Positions 51,248 through 62,165 of a DNA stretch of 64,000 nucleotides are shown in pieces. The stretch is from assembly GCA_015350385.1 (NCBI GenBank), contig WNKI01000001.1:10308906-10372905 (forward strand). Direction: 5' to 3'. The translations under genes were made by a program, and so were the position numbers. Origin of the DNA: Aculops lycopersici. Taxonomy: Eukaryota > Arthropoda > Arachnida > Trombidiformes > Eriophyidae. The notes below the pieces were generated by a model. That model was given only the letters and a program-made list of their open reading frames with translations. It was not told the DNA's origin and ran no database searches. Within the stretch, counting starts at the first letter, position 1; each line of letters begins with the position of its first letter.

Positions 51248-54200
51248 ATGAACAGGTCACAAGGATCGGCAACTAAATTAGATGGAACAGGAGAGGAGTC
51301 TACGATAAACCAGATGGGCCCAGGCGAGCAGGCCGGCGAACAGAGTGGCGACACCAGTAATGACCTAAACTTGGAACGGCTCTTAGAAAGGTGTAACGAA
51401 ACTTTAACGGAGAGAAACAATCAGGTTGATACTCTTAGAGTGGCATTAAGCGAAATCGAAAAGTTGAAACATTTTAACGAGGATCTGAAGCGCGAAATTG
51501 CAGACCTTAAAACTGCTCACAATACATGGAAAGTTTCGGTGGCCGAAAACAAAAGGGTTCTTTACGAAGAGCTACTCATTAAGAATAAAGAGATTAGTGT
51601 TCTGAACAAGGAAATTAATGATCTAAAAGAAAAACTTCTTCAAAGCGAAAGCAAATCCGGACAATACAAAACAACCATCCAAAATCTAGAAGGTAAACTC
51701 ATGAGCGTCGCGCGCTCCATTCAACATCAAAAGCAACAAAGAGAGGAATGTTTAAATTTGACAACCCCATCAGACATGAACTCATCAACAAACATGAATG
51801 AAATAGCTTACTTATCAGCCATACACTATAATCCAAACTTGCATTGCGTCCACAATGACCTCGGCAACTTATCCAAGGCCTCGGGGCGACTAGACGAGGC
51901 CAAGGCCAACTACTTGAAGGCTATAGAAATTTGTCCCACCTTTGCCATCGCATGGAGCAACTTGGGCTGTGTATTCAATGCTCAGGGCGAAATCTGGTTG
52001 GCAATACATCATTTCGAGAAGGCTGTTGCTCTGGACCCGAACTTTCTCGATGCTTATATCAATCTTGGTAATGTCCTCAAGGAGGCACGGATTTTTGATC
52101 GGGCTGCGGCTGCCTATCTAAGAGCACTTAACTTGAGTCCAAACAATGCAGTTGTAAATGGAAACCTAGCATGTGTATATTATGAACAAGGACTTATTGA
52201 CATGGCCATTGAAACATTCAGACGAGCCATCCGGGCTCAGCCCAACTTTCCCGACGCGTACTGTAATTTAGCAAATGCTCTCAAAGAGAAGGGTCGAGTT
52301 GCAGAGGCCGAGGAATGCTATGAAACTGCCTTAAAGTTGTGTCCGAGTCACGCAGATTCTCTCAACAATCTAGCCAACATCAAAAGGGAACGAGGCTCCA
52401 TCGAAACAGCCACCTCACTCTATCTCAAAGCACTCGAGGTCTTTCCCGAGTTTGCTGCAGCACACTCAAATTTGGCCTCTGTTCTGCAGCAGCAAGGTAA
52501 ATTGCTAGAAGCTATACATCACTATAAAGAGGCAATCAGAATATCGCCAACATTTGCCGATGCCTACTCGAATATGGGCAACACCTTGAAGGAGCTCGGC
52601 GATGTTCAGGGTGCGCTACAATGTTACACTCGCGCCATCCAAATCAATCCAGCCTTCGCAGATGCTCACTCGAACTTGGCATCTATACACAAAGACTCAG
52701 GTAATATTATCGAAGCCATAACAGCTTACAAGACAGCTTTAAGATTGAAACCAGATTTTTCAGATGCATTCTGTAATTTAGCACATTGTCTTCAGATCAT
52801 GTGCGATTGGACTGACTACGAAGATAGAATGAAGAAACTCGTGGCTATTGTCGGGGAGCAATTACAGCAGAACAGACTACCATCGGTGCATCCCCACCAT
52901 TCAATGCTATATCCTCTATCTCATGATCATAGAAAAGCCATTGCAGCTAAACATGCTCAATTCTGCGTGGAGAAAATTCAAATTCTTCATAAACAACCCT
53001 ATGACTTCTCACACTTTGCCAAGGAATCTAGACCTCGGCGGCTAAGGATAGGGTACGTGAGCTCTGACTTTGGAAATCATCCAACATCGCATCTGATGCA
53101 GAGTGTTCCAGGGATGCACAATCGGGATCAAGTAGAAATATATTGTTACGCACTATCTCCTGATGATGGCACTAAATTCAGGGCCAAGATCGAACGTGAG
53201 GCTGACGTATTTGTTGATCTGTCGGCACAGCCATGTAATGGCAAGGCTGCTGATCGAATCTACTCGGATAGAATACATATACTAGTTAATATGAATGGCT
53301 ACACGAAAGGCGCTAGAAATGAGATATTTGCACTTAGGCCGGCACCGATTCAAGTGATGTGGCTGGGGTATCCTGGCACTAGTGGTGCCTCTTATATGGA
53401 CTATATAGTGACTGATAAGATTACCTCACCTTTAGATTTAGCGGGTCAATACTCTGAGAAATTGGCTTACATGTCCAAGACATTTTTCATCGGTGACCAC
53501 AAACAGATGTTCCCCCACCTCATAGAGCGAGTGATTATAACCGAATGTGGGTCGTTGAAGAGCGAGACCACTGTTTCCATTGCATCAGACGGGTCGAATC
53601 GTAAGGTAAACAAGATTGTAGCACCACCGGATAATGTAAGCATTGTTAACGCAACAGACCTCTCGCCTATTATAGAGAACGCCGAAATAAGAAGAATAAC
53701 TGAGGTAGAGGTCATCAAGACTGTGGCTCAGTTTCCAACTACACTACCGGTTCAAGCTATGATATCACAGGGCCAAATTCAAACCTCCGTTAATGGTGTA
53801 GTGGTCCAAAATGGCTTAGCAACCACACAGATGAACAATCGGGCGGCCACCGGTGAGGAGGCACCAAACTCAATTGTTGTAACAACGAGACAACAGTATA
53901 ACTTACCAGAGGACGCTATCGTATATTGCAACTTCAATCAACTGTACAAGATTGATCCCAAGACACTCAATGTTTGGATTAATATCCTCAAACGAGTGCC
54001 CAACAGCGTGTTATGGTTGTTGAGATTCCCGGTTGTTGGCGAGGCTAACATAGCTGCTGAGGCGGCCAAATTGGGTTTAGAACCTCATAGGATTATATTT
54101 TCAAATGTGGCTGCCAAAGAGGAGCACGTAAGGAGAGGTCAGCTGGCCGACGTTTGTTTGGATACGCCACTATGCAACGGTCACACCACCGGGATGGATG

Positions 54201-54511
54201 TATTATGGGCTGGAGCTCCCATGGTCACTATGCCTCTTGAGACCCTGGCGTCCAGAGTTGCCTCGTCGCAACTTCATTGTATCGGTATGCCCGAGCTAGT
54301 GGCCAACTCCTACGAAGAATACGAAAATATTGCTGTGCGTCTAGGATCCGATAAGAATTATTTGAAATCTATTAGAGCCAAGGTCTGGCAAGGCCGAACA
54401 ACGACGCACCTGTTTGATGTGAAATTTTATGTGAATAATTTAGAGGTGCTATTCAAGAAGATGTGGAACAAACACGAGAATGGTGAGCAACCAGATCATA
54501 TCACAGACTAA
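51248..54511 (+). CDS. OGT: O-GlcNAc transferase (OGT) with a coiled-coil N-terminus
   Basis: Adds O-GlcNAc to Ser/Thr of nuclear and cytosolic proteins. 1087 residues, one coding exon. Residues ~40-165 are a charged coiled coil (LERLLERCNETLTERNNQVD; NKEISVLNKEINDLKEKLL). TPRs start at ~186 (AYLSAIHYNPNLHCVHNDLG), equal to about residue 145 of human OGT, so the first ~4 TPRs are missing and replaced. About nine TPRs follow with family identity (WSNLGCVFNAQGEIWLAIHH). Catalytic lobes intact: YVSSDFGNHPTSHLMQS, NILKRVPNSVLWLLRFP, CNGHTTGMDVLWAGAPMV. The intervening domain (~760-870) is divergent. AATAAA at ~54594. An acceptor-like sequence abuts the ATG, so an upstream coding exon is possible. 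Confidence 0.96.
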   Translation: MNRSQGSATKLDGTGEESTINQMGPGEQAGEQSGDTSNDLNLERLLERCNETLTERNNQVDTLRVALSEIEKLKHFNEDLKREIADLKTAHNTWKVSVAENKRVLYEELLIKNKEISVLNKEINDLKEKLLQSESKSGQYKTTIQNLEGKLMSVARSIQHQKQQREECLNLTTPSDMNSSTNMNEIAYLSAIHYNPNLHCVHNDLGNLSKASGRLDEAKANYLKAIEICPTFAIAWSNLGCVFNAQGEIWLAIHHFEKAVALDPNFLDAYINLGNVLKEARIFDRAAAAYLRALNLSPNNAVVNGNLACVYYEQGLIDMAIETFRRAIRAQPNFPDAYCNLANALKEKGRVAEAEECYETALKLCPSHADSLNNLANIKRERGSIETATSLYLKALEVFPEFAAAHSNLASVLQQQGKLLEAIHHYKEAIRISPTFADAYSNMGNTLKELGDVQGALQCYTRAIQINPAFADAHSNLASIHKDSGNIIEAITAYKTALRLKPDFSDAFCNLAHCLQIMCDWTDYEDRMKKLVAIVGEQLQQNRLPSVHPHHSMLYPLSHDHRKAIAAKHAQFCVEKIQILHKQPYDFSHFAKESRPRRLRIGYVSSDFGNHPTSHLMQSVPGMHNRDQVEIYCYALSPDDGTKFRAKIEREADVFVDLSAQPCNGKAADRIYSDRIHILVNMNGYTKGARNEIFALRPAPIQVMWLGYPGTSGASYMDYIVTDKITSPLDLAGQYSEKLAYMSKTFFIGDHKQMFPHLIERVIITECGSLKSETTVSIASDGSNRKVNKIVAPPDNVSIVNATDLSPIIENAEIRRITEVEVIKTVAQFPTTLPVQAMISQGQIQTSVNGVVVQNGLATTQMNNRAATGEEAPNSIVVTTRQQYNLPEDAIVYCNFNQLYKIDPKTLNVWINILKRVPNSVLWLLRFPVVGEANIAAEAAKLGLEPHRIIFSNVAAKEEHVRRGQLADVCLDTPLCNGHTTGMDVLWAGAPMVTMPLETLASRVASSQLHCIGMPELVANSYEEYENIAVRLGSDKNYLKSIRAKVWQGRTTTHLFDVKFYVNNLEVLFKKMWNKHENGEQPDHITD

Positions 54512-55260
54512 GGTCCAACTCTTGCATCACTAGTAAAGAGCGGCGCGACGCATGATCGAGGCAAATATTAGCCAGTTCATCATCAGCCATGACCAAATAA
54601 AAGTGTAAATTTTTATTTTTTTAACCACTTAATCATGGGCGCCCCTAACCGCGAATCAGGGATATATCATGACACACCCACCAGGATACCACACACGCAT
54701 TTATATATTCTACTCCAAGAATTTGGTATCATTTGGATTGCATTTTCAGACTTTGGTATCTGACTCAGCCGTATGCTTTCACCACCTTCTTCCAAAACTT
54801 AGAGCTAAGAGAACTGGCAATGGGAGAGCAAGAGAATCTTTCCTTCTGTATAGAGATAGTGACAGAGAGGGGGAGAGGAGTAGTGTCAAATTGTCGTGGG
54901 CGCAACAAATCTGTGATAAACTTTCATCCATCAACTCGATGGCTTCTGTAATTGTGGTGCGTCTCTGTGTTTAATTATGGCTCAAGTTTGACTTTTGTTT
55001 TGAAGATTCCTCTTGGTGCCTGTCAGAGAGGCGCGCACAAGATTCAACTTGACGCACAATCCGGAGGAGCAGGCGCTTGAAAAGGCCGACTGAGCGAGGT
55101 GTTCGCTTTCGCGACTCTCGACCGCCCTGAATGCAACAGCACGTGTTTACTTTTACACAATTGCCTCTTGAACCCCACCTCATACTCGTGATAATATAAA
55201 ACTATAATATCTTTTTGAATATAATCTCAACCACGATTTGACAATCTACAACTCAATATC
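54512..55260. other. Intergenic region between OGT and Nup214
   Basis: OGT poly(A) signal at ~54594; otherwise no gene recognised. A/T-rich, probably the Nup214 promoter, toward 55190-55260. Confidence 0.5.
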
Positions 55261-57573
55261 ATGGAGGGTCCGAGCAATAATACAAACAATTTGCGATTTA
55301 TTGGAAGCAAAAACAAATTTAGGATACCTCAAAGTGGCGCAAATCCAAACTGTTACAAATCAATTACGGTTGCAAACAATCACGGACTCGTTATTGTAGG
55401 ATGTGACGACAAGACTATTAAGTTTGTTTCGATTAACCAATTTTTAGATTTTAGTAAGACACAAGGTCATCCAACAATAACAAACTTAGAGCAATTTTCA
55501 TGTGTTCTCCCTCTAACATTTAAGCCAACCTTGCTGACTGTGGCCCGCCAGGGATACAGCTCTATTCTCTTTGTTTCTGGAACCAACGAAGCCAACAACT
55601 GTCCAGTCATCGAGGTGTTTGACGTTGATATCAAATCAAGTATTTCTCGTTTAGAATTGCCCAGCAATTACTCGGGAGTTGAAATCATAGACTATGCATG
55701 GCATCCAAATTATTACGACTCCATCGCGGCGCTCTGTACGAATCAAGGGCATCTCATCATTGCATCCATCCACAAACAAGCCAAGAAGATCGCCATAGTT
55801 TATTCCAACAATCAATACCGGGCCCTAACATGTTGTTGGTCGCCAAAGGGGAAGAATCTGGCCGTTGGAATGATGAATGGATCAATGATCAGAATGGAAC
55901 CGGTTGTAACGTCAGAAGGTTTCAGCATAAAGGAGGTTGACAAAAGTCTATTGACATTCACGAACCCTCGAATGACACCCGAGCATCAACTTATCAAGTT
56001 GAGATGGATTAACAAAACTTTTCTCATGAGCGTTCATGCTAGAGTCAACGATCCGAATCGTCGGGAAACAATCCACTCTCTTATCACTGTAAAACCGGGC
56101 AAACCTTATGTCTTCTGGTCGAATGTTTGCTTCGAGAGTAACTCTATCATCAAGTATGTCGTCCATTTGGTCAATCTTACATCTATCGTTGTGAGTGCAT
56201 CTAATGCAACCACCGAGCCGGCTGTCATCGGAGCTGACGGTCAGAAGTCCACTGATCTCACTGACTGGAGCTCTCTTTCCGTAGAGGACGAGGCGGACAA
56301 GATGGAGTTGCCTCTAACTAGTTCCCATGATGAGACTTACACCAAGGGTGTGACGATAGCTTTCTCAAAAGGCATCAGCCAAGATAATATCGAGAGGCCG
56401 GTGCTCCTATTCCACACAAGCGATGGTGTAATCTGTCCATTCGCCGCGATGCATCCAGCTGATATATTGAAACTACCTGAATTTCAACAGCAAGCGGAGA
56501 TACCCTACGCCGCCGAGAAGGGTATACTAGTCTCAACGCAAGCCACCCTCGAGCAACCACCGCCGCCAGCTCAGACTCCAGGTCCGTTCTCGATGAGTTC
56601 AGGGATGCTGGGTTTCAGTGATTTTACAAAACCCCAAGACTTCTCCATCCCTAAATCACAAGACTTCTCGCAAGCCAAACAATCCCAGCCATTCACCTTT
56701 GCGTCAATCAGTGCAAGTTTGGGAGACGCCTCAAAACAGTCGCAACCGATGACAACTCTACAAACACAACCTGCGGCTACACCTGCGCAGCAACTCAACA
56801 ATCAATTCGGCCAGTCACCACTGTCAGCAACTCCGCCTCAATCTCAATCTCAACCTCAAGTGCAGCAGAAACAATCGTCACCTTTATCGCCAGCCCAACC
56901 GGCCCAGCCTACGGCCCCGCCTCAATCTCAGCCCAGTCAACCCTCGGTGCCGGTGTCCAAGTTGGTCGACTACAACTTGGCTCCCGAGATCGAGGCCATA
57001 AGGAAAAAGATGGATCTCAACAGTGTCTCATTGAGTCTTCTCGACGAGGTTAACCATTTGCGTAATCAATTCGACGAGATCCGAGAGACGCACCAGCTGC
57101 ACAACGAGGCGTTAGAGGCCATAAAGAGCGATATCGACGCCCTGGATCTCGGAATCCTTGAAAACCTTTACCTGGTTGAGGTAATAAAGAATCGAGGTAC
57201 ACGTAAGCGGTCCATTGATCCCGCAATGACCAAGAAGATTGAGACCATCAAATCAGCGCTTAAAACTATGAGCTCAAAGTTGGACTACCTAAATAATCAT
57301 GTGGATACGTCCTGGGAGTTGGTTCGTCGCTCCAAGACTCCGGTTAGGCGGCTCAACACTCTGGACGTGATTTACAAGACGCTGGCCACCAACCAGAAGG
57401 TAATCAGAAACCTGAAGCAACGTGTTCAGCCCATGGTCGAGGAGGCCGAGAGTGTAAAGCCCCGCGAGGAAACTAAGAAGCCAGTCGTGCGCGAGCAGGA
57501 CCAATCCAAGTTGACCATCTTTAGAGAGTTTCTGGCTTGTCGAAATGAGGTGCCCGTAAGGCGGCCCTATTGA
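55261..57573 (+). CDS. NUP214: Nup214-like nucleoporin, without an FG-repeat tail
   Basis: Cytoplasmic-face nucleoporin that docks the mRNA-export helicase DDX19 and Nup88. 770 residues, one exon. N-terminal seven-bladed propeller region (~1-400): GLVIVGCDDKTIKFVSINQF, VEIIDYAWHPNYYDSIAALC, YRALTCCWSPKGKNLAVGMM, RPVLLFHTSDGVICPFAAMH. A Gln/Pro/Ser-rich linker (~430-570) follows, then a coiled coil (~575-740: IRKKMDLNSVSLSLLDEVNH, VIYKTLATNQKVIRNLKQRV) of the Nup88-Nup62 interaction type. Human Nup214 is ~2090 residues with a long FG tail; here the frame stops after the coiled coil and I see a single FG (NQFGQS). AATAAA at ~57634 supports a real end. Confidence 0.85.
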   Translation: MEGPSNNTNNLRFIGSKNKFRIPQSGANPNCYKSITVANNHGLVIVGCDDKTIKFVSINQFLDFSKTQGHPTITNLEQFSCVLPLTFKPTLLTVARQGYSSILFVSGTNEANNCPVIEVFDVDIKSSISRLELPSNYSGVEIIDYAWHPNYYDSIAALCTNQGHLIIASIHKQAKKIAIVYSNNQYRALTCCWSPKGKNLAVGMMNGSMIRMEPVVTSEGFSIKEVDKSLLTFTNPRMTPEHQLIKLRWINKTFLMSVHARVNDPNRRETIHSLITVKPGKPYVFWSNVCFESNSIIKYVVHLVNLTSIVVSASNATTEPAVIGADGQKSTDLTDWSSLSVEDEADKMELPLTSSHDETYTKGVTIAFSKGISQDNIERPVLLFHTSDGVICPFAAMHPADILKLPEFQQQAEIPYAAEKGILVSTQATLEQPPPPAQTPGPFSMSSGMLGFSDFTKPQDFSIPKSQDFSQAKQSQPFTFASISASLGDASKQSQPMTTLQTQPAATPAQQLNNQFGQSPLSATPPQSQSQPQVQQKQSSPLSPAQPAQPTAPPQSQPSQPSVPVSKLVDYNLAPEIEAIRKKMDLNSVSLSLLDEVNHLRNQFDEIRETHQLHNEALEAIKSDIDALDLGILENLYLVEVIKNRGTRKRSIDPAMTKKIETIKSALKTMSSKLDYLNNHVDTSWELVRRSKTPVRRLNTLDVIYKTLATNQKVIRNLKQRVQPMVEEAESVKPREETKKPVVREQDQSKLTIFREFLACRNEVPVRRPY

Positions 57574-58200
57574 GCAGTTGCTGTGTACCCGCAAGGCAAG
57601 GCAAGGCAAGGCAAATCGAACTTGATCTTTGCAAAATAAACTCGACAAACATGAAAAAAGCTAGGCGCACACTCTTATGGTTGGTGCGTCCTTATTACCT
57701 ATTACATTGCATCACCTCTTCATGGGCTCCTTAGTGTGTTGTGTGTGTGTGAGAGTAGGAGATGGTTTATTCAAAAAACGCTCTGAATATAATAATTACA
57801 ATTGAAATCTAAGTAGTGAGTGTATAATTTAATTTTACTGTACAGTTCGGCTTGGCATCTGTGCCAGTGTATAGGTTGCCCTCGCAATTCGACACTTGAT
57901 TTGGGACTGAATGAATGAATTTGGGGCAAGCGAGAATCCAGTGACAATAATTATCCAATTGGTTGTTATGATTGATCCGTTGCCAGTCGCCGGAAGAGCT
58001 AGAGTTTGGCAATATTCCTGAATGCGAGTGCGATTAATAGACTCGGAGCGACTCGACTTTTGTCCGCTCCTTTCCTCTGTGGCACGTATATTAGCGAAGC
58101 TACTTGTTTGTCACTTGTCCACTAGCTTCTTTGCTGGCGCCCCGTTTTTGCTTCGATGCAGAGTCCTAGGTTGACGCACCCCCGAGAGCCCCCTAGAGCA
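57574..58200. other. Convergent intergenic region
   Basis: Holds (GGCAA)5 at ~57587-57611, the Nup214 poly(A) signal at ~57634 and (GT)n at ~57737-57750. A minus-strand AATAAA (tttatt ~57768) may end the K2P transcript. Confidence 0.5.
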
Positions 58201-61200
58201 TCAGTCACTATGATTATGTTGCTCGCGCTCCGGTGCCGCCATTGGAGCCGGAAGCTGCGACTTTTCATCTTCCACTGACCTCGCCGGACTGGCCCTGGCG
58301 GCGAACAAATCGTCGGGCTGCTTCAGTTGGCGAGCGGATACATTAGCCGGCGGCAGTTCGCGCGATAAGCTGGCCTCCCACTGGCTCGCCCTAGATTCGG
58401 CCTGCTGCTCTTCATCAGGCTCGCACTGGTGCAGCCCCGCGTCCACCGAGACCGAGAGTCGGCGCCGGCCGGCGGGATGTGGGTCCTCCTGCTCCCTATT
58501 CTGCTGTTCCTGCTGGTCGGCCGATTGTAGCGCGTGCTGGATGCACTCAAGATGTTGGCAGCAACATTTGCACACCAATTTGGGCACCGACTTCCGGCTT
58601 GAGCTGCGTCTGCTAGCAAATATTCGCGACTCCTGTCCAGAAAAGTCATCGTTAATATCCGTTAAATTGGCCGATGCACACTGGTGTTGGCTCTGGCTTC
58701 GATGTCGGTGTTGATGTTGCTGCTGCTGTTGTTGCTGTTGGTGGTGGTCATCCTCGTGGTGTCTGTAGTTTTCATGACCTTGGACATTCCTTATCAGTTC
58801 GCTTTGGCTAGGCATTAGGGAGCTCATAGTGAGTTCGCTGGTTAACGGGCATCTCTGCGGCGGCTGCTGCTGCTGCGACGAGGTGCTAGCTGGACTTGCC
58901 TCCGAGGAGTTAGTTAGGGTGCCGATGGCGGCCAATCGGTGGGCGCCAACTAGCGATGTCTCCGGTTCCCTGCTGGTCACAACAATCACCGAGTCGGTGG
59001 TTGTTGCCATGGTCGTGGGCGATCTGCTCGAATTAGCTGGAATCCCGTCCCTTTGGCTTTGCAGTCGTCGGTGGTTGTGATGCTGCTGCTGGCTCGCTCC
59101 CTCCTCGGCTCGCCTGTCAACTCTGATGTCATCGTCGGCGACCCTATTCACTGGCTCTTGGGCTTGCCTCCGTCGCAATCTGTCGTCGATCGGTTTGCTT
59201 CTTGGTCGCGAGTGAGTTGTTCTGCTCTCTCCTTCTTCGTAACAACTACCGCTGCCATCGCCACCGACAATCAATTCATTGGCAGCCATTCTCGACGATT
59301 GTGTCGCCTGGCGGCCGTCGGTGGTGCGCCTCAAGCTGCGTGTGGCCAGTGGCTTCTGTCGATGGCTCAGGTAATTGTGCGCCTCTGCTCCGCCAACCGT
59401 TAGCTCCCTCATGGACCTTTGGCGTCTGTCCGGTCTGTGACTCGCCTGCCTGTGGTATGTTTGCTGCAGTGGGCGCGCCTCGTTAGCTGACCAGGCGAGC
59501 AGGTGGCCCTGCGACGAGTGCTGGCGCAAAAGGCCACCCGCGCCCAGCACCAACAACTGGCCCCTCTGATGCGGCTGACCGCTTGCCCGAGTCACTGAGG
59601 GAATCGTGGTGGCCGCAGCCGTCTGACTGCTTGAGCTTGAGACTGGACGCAGCGACAGGTGGTGCTGTAGCTGATGGCGGTGTTGGTGTTGGTGTTGTTG
59701 GTTGTTGGTGTGACTACGCGAGCCGCCAAGCGAGTACAACGACAAACTCGAGCAACTGGAAAGGAGCTGGGCTTGTTGCAAGGGCAGTGGTGGTGGTGGT
59801 GGCAATTGTTCAACTTCCTCCTCGTGCCACTGCCTACGTTGCAGTAGCTGTTGTTGTTGCTGCTGTTGAACGGCACAATCGCAGGCCAGCTCATAAAGCT
59901 CGAGCGACAAGTCCCTGGTCTTGGCCCTCGGCTCCTGATGCTTGCTTCGGTGACAATGATGTTGGTGTCGTGGTCTCGGTGGAGGTTGGGGTGGCGGCAG
60001 ATAATTTTGTTGGTGGTACAATTGGCCTTGGCTGGTGGAGCGGCTGGCGGCACATGAAAGCATCTCGTCGCTTGCGGACCACTCGTCGCCAACCTGTTGG
60101 CTCATCGCAATCACGGTGCCCAGATTGTTGGCCCCCTGGCGTTGCCGTCTCCTGGCTGCGTGATGATGATGGCCGCGTCCGCGTGATTGCTCCTTGTATT
60201 TAAATAACTCGCCCTCTCTTTCTTCCAGCTCATCTCGCTCCAAGCCCTCGAGGCCGAGCAGGTCGCTGGGTTCTACTGGCTCGCCGCACTCGCAAGTGCC
60301 GCTTGCAAGCATCATCCGGTGCTCCCTTTCTCGCCACCAATTTTCGTCTTCGTGATCGTGATCGTTGATGTGCCTCAACTGTAGCCGAGTCCCAACTCCG
60401 TCCTCAATATCGTCGCTCGCTGGCCGCCGCTCGCCCGGTCCCTCGAGCGCCGGGATGTCCGACGGGTGCCGGCGTTGGCCAGAGTTGCCGCCGCCGCCGC
60501 CGCCGCCAAGCGTGTTGGCCGTCGAGGGAGCGGGACTGTGCGACACCGAGGAACTAACTCGGTCCAGCTGGAGCTCGGAGCCGCTGAGGTTGTTGTCTTT
60601 TCGCGCTCGCCGCCGTCGACTTCCGGCGTTGGGAGCGAGTTGCAGCGGCGGCTGCTTGGGCGTCGCGTAGTGCAGAGCTCCAGAGGCGGACGTGATCACG
60701 TCGCCCTCGAGTTGGATGGGGTTCAGGTTGGCAGTGTAACGGAGCTGCTCGTCGCGACGCTCGTCCTCCGTGTTGAGCGTGAGGAACTTGAGCACCAACA
60801 AGTTCACCGCCGACGATACAACCGAGAGCCCGAAGAGAATGAAGACCAAACTGAGGGCCACATACTCCGGCTTCGACTGCAACGCCGACTCCTTTTGCAG
60901 GGCCACGTAGTCGCCGAAGCCGATGGTCGTGAGCGTGATGAAGCAGTAGTAGAGGGCGTCGAAGTAGTCCCATCGCTCGTAGGAGGCGAACACGGCCGCC
61001 ATTCCAGTCATCAGAAGAGTGGACAGCACCGAAACAACCATCACGAGGTTAGTTTGCGTCACCTGTTAACGTTGGATTGTAATAGAAAAGTTGTAATTGA
61101 GTTGTGTGCTTCAGACGGGCGAGCGAGCAAGCAGGTGGCACGTTGTTCAAGAGGTGCCACTCCGGAGTTGCTCATGTAGTTGCTCATGAGAATAAGTGAA

Positions 61201-61381
61201 CTCACCTCTTGGTTTCTGGCCTTGAAGCAGCGTTTCGCGTTGCGTAGAGCCCAGCCAACGATGGTGTTGAGGCGCTCGCCGATGGACTGGAACATGACCA
61301 AACCGAGCGGGATTCCGATGAGCGCGTAGATCATACAGAACGAGCGGCCGGCCATCGTGGCTGGCGTCGAGTGACCATAGC
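58201..61381 (-). CDS. TASK-type two-pore-domain K+ channel, 3' part, with a very long C-terminal tail
   Basis: Background K+ channel. Exons in window: 61206-61381 (starts mid-codon in the first pore filter, YGHSTPATMAG) and 58201-61062; 143-bp GT-AG intron between them (61063-61205). TM2 FCMIYALIGIPLGLVMFQSI with GERLNTIVGWAL; TM3 VMVVSVLSTLLMTGMAAVFA; second pore FITLTTIGFGDYVALQKE; TM4 YVALSLVFILFGLSVVSSAV; then LTLNTEDERRDEQ, all TASK signatures. After ~residue 100 of the last exon comes a cytosolic tail of about 850 residues of Gln/His/Ser/Arg-rich low complexity, where TASK tails are usually ~100-200. The TM1/pore-1 exons were not found and must lie right of the window, giving an intron above 2.6 kb. 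Confidence 0.93.
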
Positions 61382-62070
61382 CTGCGAGTTTGTTGTGTGG
61401 TTGGTTAGGTATTATGTAGAATTTGGTTAGTTGGTTGATCGGGTGGTTAGTTCGAGGTAGTTGCGGGCCTTCATGGTGGGCGCCCGCCTCTCGCGAAGCT
61501 TGATTTATAAGCTACTCTCCGGCCGACTTCTCCTCGAGCTAATAGGCTGATGCTCTGTTCGTGTCTCTACCTGGCGGCGAGCAGTAACTTGACGGCGCAC
61601 GTCAAGCTGCTTGCTCATGTCAACTTCAGTTAATTGGTTGCGCCGCCAAAGTCAACAGCAGACGGGCGACTTGCCTGGCCGGAAGTGAGTTGAGTGCCGC
61701 CGCTACCGCCGGCTGGCTGCCAAATGGGCCGGCTAATGGGCGCGCTCGCGATGCGCCGACTAGTTGGAAGAGTGGTTATCGCCACCAAACAGGTGAGCTG
61801 CTGGCGAGCAAAGCCGCGAGCCGAGCCAAATGAGCGGACAGTGGTGGCATTCATCCGGCTCATTTGGCTCAATCAATCTTCGCCCAATGGACCAGCCGGT
61901 GGCCTAATGATCGCGCTGACAAATGACGCCGGCCAATCGATTGTTGTGCTCAGTGTCCCTGTTGGCAAGTGACACTGAGCAGACTGGCCGCCTAGCCGAC
62001 CAACTCCGGTGGCCGGGACAGAGTGGCGGGCGAGGAGTTACAGTGAAAGCGAGTAGGGCTCAGCTCAACG

Positions 62071-62165
62071 AGAAGTAGAAGTAGAAGTAGAAGTAGAACT
62101 GGAACTGGAACTGGAACTGGAACTGGAACTGGAACTGGAACTGGAACCGGAACTGGAGCTGGAAC
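62071..62165. repeat. (AGAAGT)n / (GGAACT)n hexanucleotide repeat
   Basis: About 4 agaagt units followed by about 12 ggaact-type units. Minus-strand translation is a VPVP / LLLL run, not a gene. Confidence 0.92.
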
